This document shows, one piece after another, positions 7,804 to 15,291 of a DNA stretch of 25,649 nucleotides. How positions within the stretch are numbered: position 1 is the stretch's first letter; each line of letters starts with the position of its first letter. Position numbers and translations under genes: made by a program. The stretch is from an uncultured Methanobacteriaceae archaeon (lineage in GTDB: Archaea > Methanobacteriota > Methanobacteria > Methanobacteriales > Methanobacteriaceae): the NCBI GenBank assembly GCA_947259185.1, contig CAMYKT010000024.1, positions 1 to 25,649 of the forward strand, written 5' to 3'. The notes under the pieces are model-generated. The model was not told the DNA's origin. It was given only the letters and a program-made list of their open reading frames with translations, and did no database searches.

Positions 7804-8058
7804 TTATTGAGTTGACTGGTATTTGTCTTCTTCGTCCAAAGCCTTTAAAAGTTCATCCCATGCTTCTAAAGATTCTTTGGCAGCTTGATCACTCATGACT
7901 TCAATGGCATATCCAGAATGGACTAAAACATATCGTCCTTCTTCTACGTTTTCTACTAAATCCAGTTTTACTTGCTGTCTAACTCCGCCAAAATCCACAA
8001 CAGCAATTTTATCATCATCATTGACTTCAATTATTTGAGCAGGTGCCGCAATGCACAT
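7804..8058 (-). CDS. hypC: Hydrogenase maturation chaperone HypC
   Basis: HypC works with HypD to build the Fe(CN)2CO group and carries it to the large-subunit precursor of [NiFe] hydrogenases, which are central to H2-dependent methanogenesis. The family signature is the N-terminus MCIAAPAQI, with essential Cys2 exposed after Met removal, followed by a small beta-barrel with VDFGGVRQQV and Y-V-L-V-H-S-G-Y-A. The 84-residue length is typical. GGAGAGAT precedes the ATG. It stands alone; no other hyp gene lies nearby. Confidence 0.95.
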   Translation of the reverse strand: MCIAAPAQIIEVNDDDKIAVVDFGGVRQQVKLDLVENVEEGRYVLVHSGYAIEVMSDQAAKESLEAWDELLKALDEEDKYQSTQ

Positions 8059-8167
8059 TTAGATATCTCTCCAATTTTTATAAAACAATTTTTAAGAATA
8101 TAAAGACATTAAAGCCTTTAATCTTTAAATTTTAAAATTCTAATATACAATTTATATAATGTTTATT

Positions 8168-8179
8168 GACCATATGGTC
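8168..8179. promoter_or_regulatory. 12-bp palindrome upstream of the hypC TATA box
   Basis: GACCATATGGTC is a perfect 12-bp palindrome about 10 bp upstream of the probable hypC TATA box (TTATATAA, about 8150-8157, minus strand). It is comparatively GC-rich in a very AT-rich spacer. The position suits an operator or activator site. The binding protein is unknown. Confidence 0.35.
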
Positions 8180-8221
8180 CATTAAAATTTAAGATAGTTA
8201 ATATAATTTTTAGTAAAGAAC

Positions 8222-8243
8222 CTTACATATAAAGATATGTAAG
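8222..8243. promoter_or_regulatory. Perfect 9-bp inverted repeat over the oxidoreductase promoter
   Basis: CTTACATAT (8222-8230) and ATATGTAAG (8235-8243) are perfect inverted repeats around a 4-nt centre. They overlap a TATA-like CATATAAAG at 8226-8234, which would place transcription start near 8256, about 50 nt before the ATG at 8306. The layout fits a repressor operator covering the TATA box. Confidence 0.45.
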
Positions 8244-8305
8244 AAGAGAATTCTAAAAAGTAGTATTGAAATAATTAATTATAGGGACAGTTGCAGGTTA
8301 TAAAA

Positions 8306-9619
8306 ATGAAAATGGTAATTATTGGTGGTGGGCCCGCCGGAAGAGCAGCAGCTTTAGAATTAGCCAGGATTGAACATGAAGTTATTCTTATAGAAAAATC
8401 AGATTTAGGTGGAACCTGCCTGAATAAAGGATGTATGGTTGTTTGTGGACTAAATGATGTAGCCCGGTTCATGAATGATGCCACTAACTTTCAAGATCAG
8501 AAAATCCTAAAATTAAACTTAGAATTTTCGTATAAAAATATGGCCCAGGGTATAAAAACCATTTTAAGTAAAATAAGGCATGTTACAGAGAAGGAAACTC
8601 TGGAAGCAGGTGTTAAAATTATTTATGCCCCTGCTAATTTCCAAAAAGGGCAGCTGTATGTTGATGGAGAACATATAGAATATGATAAATTAATAATAGC
8701 CACCGGGGGGCGGCCATTTATACCACCTATAGATGGTGCTGAAAATGCCATAACTTACCTAGATATACTGAATCTGGAGGAAGTTCCTGAAAAATTATTG
8801 ATAGTGGGAAGTGGAATCATTGCTACTGAATTCGCATCCATATTCTCTTCTATGGGTTCAGAAGTACACATCCTATGTAGAAATAATTTTTTAAGTAATT
8901 TAGATCAAGAAGTTAAAGAATATGTGGTTCAAAACCTCTTAAACAACATAAAAATACATGAAAAAGTAGATACTACTAAAATAACCAGGTCTGGTGCCAT
9001 TACTTCCCAGGGACAAATGGAGGGATTGGTTCTTTTGGCCACCGGAATTGTTCCTAACTCCAAAGTAGTTTCAGATTTAGTAAAAATTGGAAAACGAGGA
9101 GAAATACTGGTAAACGAAAAGATGGAAACCAGTGCTCCGGGAATATATGCCGCAGGTGATGTAATAGGAGGGGTGGGAACTACACCGGTAGCCCGCATGG
9201 AAGGAATTGTAGCCGCCCATAATGCAGCAGGTATTGAAAATAAAGCTAATTATGAATATTTACCCTATGCTATCTCCCTGAATTATGATGTAGCTTTTTT
9301 AAGTTCCGGAAAAAAGTCATCCCCTGATAAAGAAAATTATTCCCGGACGATTGAAGGTAAAATACCCGGTTCTGCAGGTCCAGGATCATTCTGGAGAGTT
9401 TTATCAAGTAACACTGGATTAAGTAAAACCACGGTAGATATTGAAAATGGTTCAATCCAGGAATTATCATCCATTGCACCCGGTGCCCGTTATAATATGG
9501 CATATCTATCCCTTTTAATGAGAATTAATAGGAAAACTTATGATTTTGATCAATTTGTGGAAACCCACCCTTCCACAGATTCCATTTATAAATTAATGCG
9601 TTTTTTTGCCAAATATTAG
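8306..9619 (+). CDS. FAD-dependent pyridine nucleotide-disulfide oxidoreductase (dihydrolipoamide dehydrogenase-like)
   Basis: This is a two-dinucleotide-fold flavoenzyme of the lipoamide dehydrogenase/glutathione reductase family, 437 residues. It has the FAD motif GGGPAGR (7-13) and redox-active disulfide GGTCLNKGC (Cys38, Cys43). An NAD(P) motif GSGIIATE (168-175) is followed by Arg192 where NADH enzymes usually have an acid, hinting at NADPH. The second FAD motif is YAAGDV. The C-terminal dimer domain has His421-Pro, matching the catalytic base. Oddities are a third Cys47 just after the disulfide and no Glu after the His-Pro-Ser segment. The substrate is unknown. A TTG at 8291 is upstream in frame, but AGGTTAT before ATG 8306 favours the shorter start. 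Confidence 0.85.
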   Translation: MKMVIIGGGPAGRAAALELARIEHEVILIEKSDLGGTCLNKGCMVVCGLNDVARFMNDATNFQDQKILKLNLEFSYKNMAQGIKTILSKIRHVTEKETLEAGVKIIYAPANFQKGQLYVDGEHIEYDKLIIATGGRPFIPPIDGAENAITYLDILNLEEVPEKLLIVGSGIIATEFASIFSSMGSEVHILCRNNFLSNLDQEVKEYVVQNLLNNIKIHEKVDTTKITRSGAITSQGQMEGLVLLATGIVPNSKVVSDLVKIGKRGEILVNEKMETSAPGIYAAGDVIGGVGTTPVARMEGIVAAHNAAGIENKANYEYLPYAISLNYDVAFLSSGKKSSPDKENYSRTIEGKIPGSAGPGSFWRVLSSNTGLSKTTVDIENGSIQELSSIAPGARYNMAYLSLLMRINRKTYDFDQFVETHPSTDSIYKLMRFFAKY

Positions 9620-9887
9620 GGATTAATGGTAAAATGAAATCTAAATTGAATGATAAAAATTTTAAAAAATTTCAGAATGTGTCCTTTTACCTGAAACGTA
9701 TCTTCAAGAGTTACCTGGAGGTATAACGCCTGCATGCACTAAAAATAATTCTCAGTTTCAAATCACAAAATTAAGAACTGTTTATAACATATAATACATT
9801 TAATCCGGGAAAATTAGCTTCAGAAAAGATTAGGCATGATAAAAAGCCCACTAATTTCCTTTAAAAAACAGGAAATGGATTAAATCA
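9620..9887. other. Intergenic spacer with short open frames
   Basis: This is a 268-nt gap between convergent genes. It has no convincing gene. An ATG at 9634 opens a 30-codon frame, and another frame is open without a start for about 40 codons to about 9796. The latter reads like protein (ELPGGITPACTKNN) but matches nothing I recognise, so it may be a decayed gene or chance. A terminator-like inverted repeat lies at the right end. Confidence 0.4.
9854..9876 (-). terminator. Hairpin/T-tract terminator of the MurG-like gene
   Basis: On the minus strand, 12 nt after the stop codon, ATTTCCT (9876-9870) pairs with AGGAAAT (9860-9854). The stem is 7 bp and the loop carries a U6 tract. A further T5 lies at 9845-9841. 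Confidence 0.45.
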
Positions 9888-10946
9888 TTATTTATTTCTC
9901 CCTTTTTCAGCCTCCTGAATAATAATATCAGCGATTTTATCTGCTGAATGGAGAACATCGTCCCCATATTTCTGGGCCTGTTTTTTCATAGATCCTATAT
10001 TGGATAGGGCTTCTTTTAAGGTATCCTGTAAATTTTCCAGTGATGTTTCCATTAATGCCCCCGGGAAAATACGGGACATATTATGATATCTGCCATACTT
10101 GACTCCATTTAAAGTCACTATAGGTACTTTGCAGGCAATAGCTTCGTGAATCATCACCCCATCATCAGATAACACCGCCACATCTGCCAGATTTAATAAA
10201 TCATTTACCCAGTCCACATAGCCCAGGTAGATTATACTGGTCTTATGGAATAAATTTAAGAACTCATCTTTTAGTGGATGACCAACCACCAGGATATTAG
10301 CCTCAATTTCACCTAGCGAAATATTTTTTGCTGCCTGGGCCATCATTTCAAATAAAGAAGATCCTGAGGAAAAAATAATTGTGTTTTTTGTGGGGTCAAA
10401 AGATTCCGGCATTTTTTTTAATGCTTTTTCTTTTTTACCCCCTATTATATCTGGATTTATGGGACTATAACATTTATATAAGTTTCCAGGCAGGGAATCT
10501 TGTGAAAAGATGTTTGATTCTGGAAGGATTATATTGGCATTAAGCCGGGTGCATACCCGGGTATCAGTAGGAGTATTAAGTACACCCACCCCTGGTAAAC
10601 GAGCTATTTTAGCAGAAATACATCCAATTATAGCACCTCCCCCAATTATACCAACTACAACATCTGCTTTAGATTTTCTTATTGCTTTTACTGCCTCCAA
10701 TGCAGCGATTGAAGTTTTAAGACCAGCTTTAGTCAATTTAAGTTTGGTAGCAGCATGTCCCCCTGCCTGAGGTATACGGATTTTGTGCCATTTAATGCCG
10801 TTTTTTTCCATTAGAATACCAGGAGCACTACGATCCAATGCAAATTCACATTTTACTCCTTTTTTGGTTAATGCTTTTGAAATATTAAGGGCCGTAACTG
10901 CATCGCCTCCCATTCCACGACCAGTAACCATGAGTAATGCTTTCAT
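9888..10946 (-). CDS. MurG-like GT-B glycosyltransferase (family 28 type), probable envelope/pseudomurein enzyme
   Basis: The 352-residue protein has the two-lobe GT-B plan of MurG. The N-terminal loop GRGMGGDAV replaces the MurG GGTGGH loop. A G-G-G-A-I-I-G segment follows VVVG near residue 115, then VLNTPTDTR. The C-terminal sugar-nucleotide site has ADVAVLSDDGVMIHEAIACKV, matching the MurG S-R-A-G-A-x-T-x-x-E region. In Methanobacteriales such proteins are candidates for adding the second sugar to the lipid-linked pseudomurein precursor. A MraY-like gene lies 2 kb away, which supports an envelope role. The donor and acceptor cannot be read from sequence. The ATG follows GAGGTG. No transmembrane helix is evident. 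Confidence 0.75.
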   Translation of the reverse strand: MKALLMVTGRGMGGDAVTALNISKALTKKGVKCEFALDRSAPGILMEKNGIKWHKIRIPQAGGHAATKLKLTKAGLKTSIAALEAVKAIRKSKADVVVGIIGGGAIIGCISAKIARLPGVGVLNTPTDTRVCTRLNANIILPESNIFSQDSLPGNLYKCYSPINPDIIGGKKEKALKKMPESFDPTKNTIIFSSGSSLFEMMAQAAKNISLGEIEANILVVGHPLKDEFLNLFHKTSIIYLGYVDWVNDLLNLADVAVLSDDGVMIHEAIACKVPIVTLNGVKYGRYHNMSRIFPGALMETSLENLQDTLKEALSNIGSMKKQAQKYGDDVLHSADKIADIIIQEAEKGRNK

Positions 10947-11286
10947 TAAAACACCTCTATTATAGGAACTATATTCCAGTTAATAATGATTATTTAATTT
11001 TTAATTAATTATATAGCTGAATTAAATAAGTATTTAATGGATATAAATTGCCGGAATAAGTATTTAATACTTTTCATAAAATATGAGTTAATTTTATTTA
11101 ATTTAAGTACTCATTTAGTAGTTTAATTAATTTTTATTCATTTAAATTGTTTACAACTTTAGCTGAAATACAGCTAAAATATATTTAGAGTTTGGTGAAA
11201 ATATTCCACTTATAGGATATAAATGATTTTAATATTAGCCCCCACTAACTAAAGTATTATATTAATCAAGAAGATATTAATTTAAT
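10947..11286. promoter_or_regulatory. Long divergent promoter region with direct and inverted repeats
   Basis: This 340-nt AT-rich spacer holds no gene that I can see. On the minus strand TATATAAT (about 11008-11015) is a likely TATA box for the MurG-like gene. Upstream of it are two identical 14-mers, AATAAGTATTTAAT, at 11025-11038 and 11055-11068, 30 bp apart. ATGAGT (about 11082-11087) and ACTCAT (11110-11115) form an inverted repeat. TTTAGCTG (11158-11165) and CAGCTAAA (11171-11178) are perfect 8-bp arms around 5 nt. For the plus-strand gene, TATTATATTAA near 11254-11264 would put transcription start very close to its ATG. Confidence 0.5.
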
Positions 11287-12966
11287 ATGAAATTCAGTCC
11301 ATTTGAATCAAAAAGACCAGATATGAACAGAATCAAAGAAATTGTTAGCGTTCTGGCAAAATATCAGTTTGGAAGTGTTCTGGACGATTTAGGACTGAGA
11401 AATAAGTTATTTTTTACTTTGAATCTGCATTTAAGGGATCCTGAAGAAGAAATTGATAGTACTGTTCCGGAAAGAGTTCGCCTGGTTATGGAAGAGTTAG
11501 GAACCAGTTTTGTCAAGTTGGGACAGGTTTTAAGTACCCGGCCTGACCTGGTAGGTAAAGATATTGCAGAAGAACTATCTAAATTGCAGGATGAAGCTAC
11601 GCCCTTTGATTTTGTCGAAGTGAAAAGAGTACTGGAAAAAGAATTAAATACTACATTTGAAGAAATATTTATAGAATTTAAAGAAGTCCCTGTTGCTTCT
11701 GCATCAATTGGTCAGGTTCATGAAGCCCTACTAAAAAATGGTGAAAGAGTAGCGGTAAAAGTTCAACGACCTGGTATAGTGGATCAAATTAATAAGGATA
11801 TAATCATCATGCGCTATCTGGCAGGTATGGTTGATCAGCGCATGCCTGGCCTGAAATATTATAACCTGCCGGGAATTGTGGATGAATTTGAAAGGGCCAT
11901 AAAAAAAGAACTTGATTACAATCAGGAAGCAAATAATGCTGAAAGGTTTCGGGCTTCTTTTGAGGATGATGAAACAGTTTACGCCCCTGCAATTTACCGT
12001 GAGTTTTCCACACTCCGGGTTCTTACTATGGAATATGTGGAGGGGGTCAAACTAACTGAAATTATTGATTCTGAAATAAAATTTAATGCCCGGACCATAG
12101 CTGAAAGGGGGGCAGAATGTTATTTCAAGCAAATATTTATAAACGGGTTTTTTCATGCCGATCCACACCCGGGAAATATACTGGTTCAAAAGGGCAATGT
12201 ACTTTGTTTTATAGATTTTGGTATGATGGGTAACCTGGATCAGGATTTCAGAGATAACTTAGCAGAACTTTTTGTTTTTATGGTAAACTATGATGTCAAA
12301 GGGATGATAAACCAGCTGCAGTACATGAATATGATATCAGATAGTACCGATATGGAAGCACTCAAATACGATCTTATGGATTTGCTGGATCGTTACTATG
12401 GGGCAGATATGAATCAGGTGGGTGAACTAATGAGTGAATTCAGTATGCCCACCTTACTTGTTAAACATAAAATTAGAGTTCCGCGGGACTTTATTTTACT
12501 GGGAAGGGTAATGAGTATGGCTGAAGACCTGGGACAAAGATTGGATCCTAATTTTAATGGTTTACATATAGCCAAAAAAATGGTTAAAAGGCTTATTAAA
12601 GATCGTTTAAATCCCCTGCGCAGGTTAGATAACACTACCAGTGCCCTTATTAATATGGAACATATCTATCGAGATTTGCCCCAGAGCATAACTCGCAGTC
12701 TAATGAGACTGGAAAAGGGTAATTTCAAAATGGAGCTGGAACACAAAGACCTGGATAAGTTTACTGAAACCCTGGAAAGAATTACCAACCGTATCTCAAT
12801 GGCTTTACTAATATCCTCCCTCATAATTGGATCTTCTTTGGTTATTATGCCTAATGAAGCTTTAATACTCCAAAATTTTCCATATTTAGGAATAGTAGGG
12901 TTTTTAGTTAGTTTTTTAATTGCACTGGCCCTGATTATTTCCATAATTAGAATGAGAAAAATTTAA
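11287..12966 (+). CDS. ABC1/UbiB (AarF/ADCK) family protein kinase-like membrane protein
   Basis: The 559-residue protein has all hallmarks of the UbiB/ADCK atypical kinase family. These are the KxGQ motif (KLGQ, 77-80), the alanine-rich-type nucleotide loop VASASIGQV (136-144), Lys158 in VAVKVQRPG, the catalytic-loop block HADPHPGNIL (290-299) and the metal-binding DFG (310-312). Two C-terminal transmembrane helices (about 513-533 and 536-557) anchor it in the membrane. In bacteria and mitochondria the family supports ubiquinone synthesis. Methanobacteriales lack quinones, so its role here is unknown, perhaps isoprenoid-lipid related. There is no good Shine-Dalgarno before the ATG, and a TATA box about 28 nt upstream suggests a leaderless mRNA. 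It converges on the MraY-like gene with a 10-nt gap. Confidence 0.9.
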   Translation: MKFSPFESKRPDMNRIKEIVSVLAKYQFGSVLDDLGLRNKLFFTLNLHLRDPEEEIDSTVPERVRLVMEELGTSFVKLGQVLSTRPDLVGKDIAEELSKLQDEATPFDFVEVKRVLEKELNTTFEEIFIEFKEVPVASASIGQVHEALLKNGERVAVKVQRPGIVDQINKDIIIMRYLAGMVDQRMPGLKYYNLPGIVDEFERAIKKELDYNQEANNAERFRASFEDDETVYAPAIYREFSTLRVLTMEYVEGVKLTEIIDSEIKFNARTIAERGAECYFKQIFINGFFHADPHPGNILVQKGNVLCFIDFGMMGNLDQDFRDNLAELFVFMVNYDVKGMINQLQYMNMISDSTDMEALKYDLMDLLDRYYGADMNQVGELMSEFSMPTLLVKHKIRVPRDFILLGRVMSMAEDLGQRLDPNFNGLHIAKKMVKRLIKDRLNPLRRLDNTTSALINMEHIYRDLPQSITRSLMRLEKGNFKMELEHKDLDKFTETLERITNRISMALLISSLIIGSSLVIMPNEALILQNFPYLGIVGFLVSFLIALALIISIIRMRKI

Positions 12967-12976
12967 ATCAATAAGA

Positions 12977-13858
12977 TTATTCACAGGCAAAGGGATTATA
13001 TAATAGTCTCCTAAAACCTAATTTAATCAAAAATGGATTTTTAATGATTATTTGTTTGTTCTTAAGTACTATTTTTCTAATTAAATCCCCCATGCCCCCA
13101 CCGGTGAGTACATCCATAAAATAATCTCCCCATGTTGGTTTTTTAATTGAAAGTTTCATTTCCAAGAATTTCTGGAGATTTTTACGGCGTATAAATGCTA
13201 TCCAAAGAACATTAACCAAAAACATTATTATCAATCCAGTTAAGCCCCCTAACAAGAAAAAAGATATACCCAGGGCAATAGCCATAGAATGATTCCCCAC
13301 TTCACCCAGCATAACCTTCCCTTTATAATCTAAAGGAGCGTATCCCACACACACCGCCAGCAATATGGAAGGAACCAGTAAATAGGTGGTGTTGCCCTGG
13401 AACAGCATTAAAAATATTACCAGTAATGACATTACTATTATACTACTACATGCAGTTCCAGGCTGCATGTCTGCAATATTCAGTGGTTGAATCATTAAAG
13501 CAACCAGTATAGCTGCTATTCCAAGATAGGGGTAACCAATCACCATAACCAGAATCATACCCATCCCCCGGAAAATCTGGCCCCATTCTACCTGGACTCT
13601 GGATGATTTTTTTCTGCCTAAAACATCATCTAAAAAGGCCAAAACCCCCATCACCGCTACTAAATATTTAAAGGGATATGGTAAAAATAATAATAAAGTG
13701 ATAAACGGCGCTAAACCAACTGCTCGAGGAGTTCCTCCCCTTACCATCACATATAAATTTCCAGCCTTGTTTTTTTCCCCCAGTTTGCTCAATAGCAAAG
13801 CCAGAATAATGCTTAATGATGCGGATAAGATTAATGCTTCTATAATCTGGTTATACAT
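12977..13858 (-). CDS. MraY-like phosphoglycosyl transferase (GT family 4), integral membrane
   Basis: This is a polytopic membrane protein of 293 residues with about 8-10 hydrophobic helices. The family's cytoplasmic-loop signatures are recognisable. GGTPRAVGLAP corresponds to the MraY G-T-P-T-x-G-G region. FLDDVLGRKK is the catalytic F-x-D-D segment. NIADMQPGTA replaces N-x-x-D-G-x-D-G-L. GEVGNHSMA stands where MraY has G-D-T-G-S. Such enzymes move a sugar-1-phosphate from UDP-sugar to a polyprenyl phosphate. In Methanobacteriales a MraY-like enzyme is expected to start the lipid-linked pseudomurein precursor. An AglH-type enzyme for N-glycans is the alternative. It lies 110 nt downstream of pelota on the same strand and may share its transcript. 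Confidence 0.8.
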   Translation of the reverse strand: MYNQIIEALILSASLSIILALLLSKLGEKNKAGNLYVMVRGGTPRAVGLAPFITLLLFLPYPFKYLVAVMGVLAFLDDVLGRKKSSRVQVEWGQIFRGMGMILVMVIGYPYLGIAAILVALMIQPLNIADMQPGTACSSIIVMSLLVIFLMLFQGNTTYLLVPSILLAVCVGYAPLDYKGKVMLGEVGNHSMAIALGISFFLLGGLTGLIIMFLVNVLWIAFIRRKNLQKFLEMKLSIKKPTWGDYFMDVLTGGGMGDLIRKIVLKNKQIIIKNPFLIKLGFRRLLYNPFACE

Positions 13859-13968
13859 TTTATTTATCCTGTGATTCTGTGCAATTTATTTAATTCCATC
13901 TTTTTTTAAAATTTAAGGGTGAAAGAGTAGTATTCAATTAAGTATGTAACTTTTTAAAATAGCTTTTA

Positions 13969-15030
13969 TTATCTGATACCATATCTTAAGAGTGCGGCCA
14001 TTCCACCCAGAGCCTCCAGTTGTTTCCCACCTTCATGTTCACTGCTTACCATAGTAACTTTACCCTTCATATTTTCCACCAGGTCCATAGCCTGTTCCAT
14101 GTTTTCCTGGCGCACCAGTTTATCCAGAATAAGTAATTCTTCTGCAGCCCCTGCATTTACCGCATTAATAACCATTTTTTTCCCATAAACTACTTTAGGG
14201 GATGATTTAGCAATTTCTTCCAGAACTTTGTTTACAGATCTCATTTCACCTGCTACCCGGTTTTCAGAAGTCATCTTTTCGATAGTACCTTTTTTTAAAA
14301 TTTCAGCTATTCCTACTCTACCCCCAGTTCCAGTACTCTCTAAAATAGCATTCTTTGCAATTTTTGGATATTTTTCTTTTAAATAAGAATAGAAATCACC
14401 TTTTACAAATCCTGGCCCTGCAATAAGCAAATTCTGCACTTCTTTAAATTTTTTTAGGGCATCAACAACCTTTTCATAAAAATTAATCACATTTTTTCTT
14501 CTATCTTTTTCCACAATTCTTTTTCCAGATATATTCCCCACAATAGGACCATAATACTCCACCCCATATTGGCGAATTAGTCCCATATCAGCCACATCAT
14601 CTTCCAGAACCATTATAATAGCAGATAACTTTTTAGAAGATTCAATAGCCTGTTTTAATCTTTTAAGAGTCCATTTGCCCCATTTATTTTTCTTTATGCG
14701 TATGGGCACATTTAATTTTATTTCCAGAGTATGGTGAGACCCTAAGGGGATCAGATCCTCCGGGCCTTTTACAATTATTCCAGTGGTCCTCAATTGGCCA
14801 GTATACATGTGAAAATTAATGGTTTCTACTCTTATCCCCAAATAAAACGTTTTTTTAATTCCACGGTCACTCCTTATTTTATCTCCAGTAGTATCCTGAA
14901 TTCTACGAGTTGTTTTTGAAGATAATAGGTCTCCCTCTTCAATTATATGAGATAAGTGCCATAAATCATCCAGGGTTTCAGGCATCAGTTCTATGATTCC
15001 TCTTTTTTTATCCTGATAAGTAATTCGCAT
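13969..15030 (-). CDS. pelA: Ribosome-rescue factor aPelota (Dom34 homologue)
   Basis: Archaeal Pelota binds stalled ribosomes with aEF1A and helps ABCE1 split them. The 353-residue protein has the family's three parts: an Sm-like N-terminal domain (about 1-130, starting MRITYQDKKRGIIELMPE, with DDLWHL), an eRF1-like middle domain (about 134-255, beginning SSKKLSAIIMVLEDDVADMG) without the GGQ motif of release factors, and the eRF1 C-terminal domain ending MAALLRYGIR. An in-frame TTG at 15057 exists, but homology and the GGGG-containing upstream sequence favour ATG 15030. An endonuclease activity was reported for one archaeal homologue; its generality is unclear. Confidence 0.93.
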   Translation of the reverse strand: MRITYQDKKRGIIELMPETLDDLWHLSHIIEEGDLLSSKTTRRIQDTTGDKIRSDRGIKKTFYLGIRVETINFHMYTGQLRTTGIIVKGPEDLIPLGSHHTLEIKLNVPIRIKKNKWGKWTLKRLKQAIESSKKLSAIIMVLEDDVADMGLIRQYGVEYYGPIVGNISGKRIVEKDRRKNVINFYEKVVDALKKFKEVQNLLIAGPGFVKGDFYSYLKEKYPKIAKNAILESTGTGGRVGIAEILKKGTIEKMTSENRVAGEMRSVNKVLEEIAKSSPKVVYGKKMVINAVNAGAAEELLILDKLVRQENMEQAMDLVENMKGKVTMVSSEHEGGKQLEALGGMAALLRYGIR

Positions 15031-15291
15031 TATAATGCCCCATTTAACCGATTTCAAATATCCATTCCCTTATAAATTAGCCCAATAATGTTAATTTAAA
15101 GGCATTTATTATTTTAAATAATTTTTATTAATATTTAGTAATTCCGAGTTTAGTTAAAAGTTATTCTTATAACTGTATTCATAGACTTAAATATTAGTCT
15201 TAGATTTAATATACTATAATTATATTATCAGAACCATAATTTATTCTGTACCTTAAGTTTTATATGATTTAAAAACAGGAGTAATGATGCT
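15031..15291. promoter_or_regulatory. Divergent promoter region of pelota and the small membrane protein
   Basis: This is a 261-nt AT-rich spacer. On the plus strand AGTTTTATATG (about 15255-15265) is a plausible TATA box and GGAG at 15278-15281 the ribosome-binding site for the ATG at 15292. On the minus strand TATTTAAA-like sequence near 15105-15115 could drive pelota. I see no clear palindrome or RNA gene. Confidence 0.4.

Noticed and set aside
10947..11286. CRISPR-like or small RNA locus in the long spacer
   Set aside because: The 14-mer occurs only twice with a 16-nt interval and no spacer structure. No G/C-rich folded RNA, as expected in an AT-rich archaeon, stands out.
9888..13858. 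A complete pseudomurein gene cluster
   Set aside because: Only the two glycosyltransferase-type genes are present; no Mur ligase, flippase or transpeptidase-like gene lies in the window.
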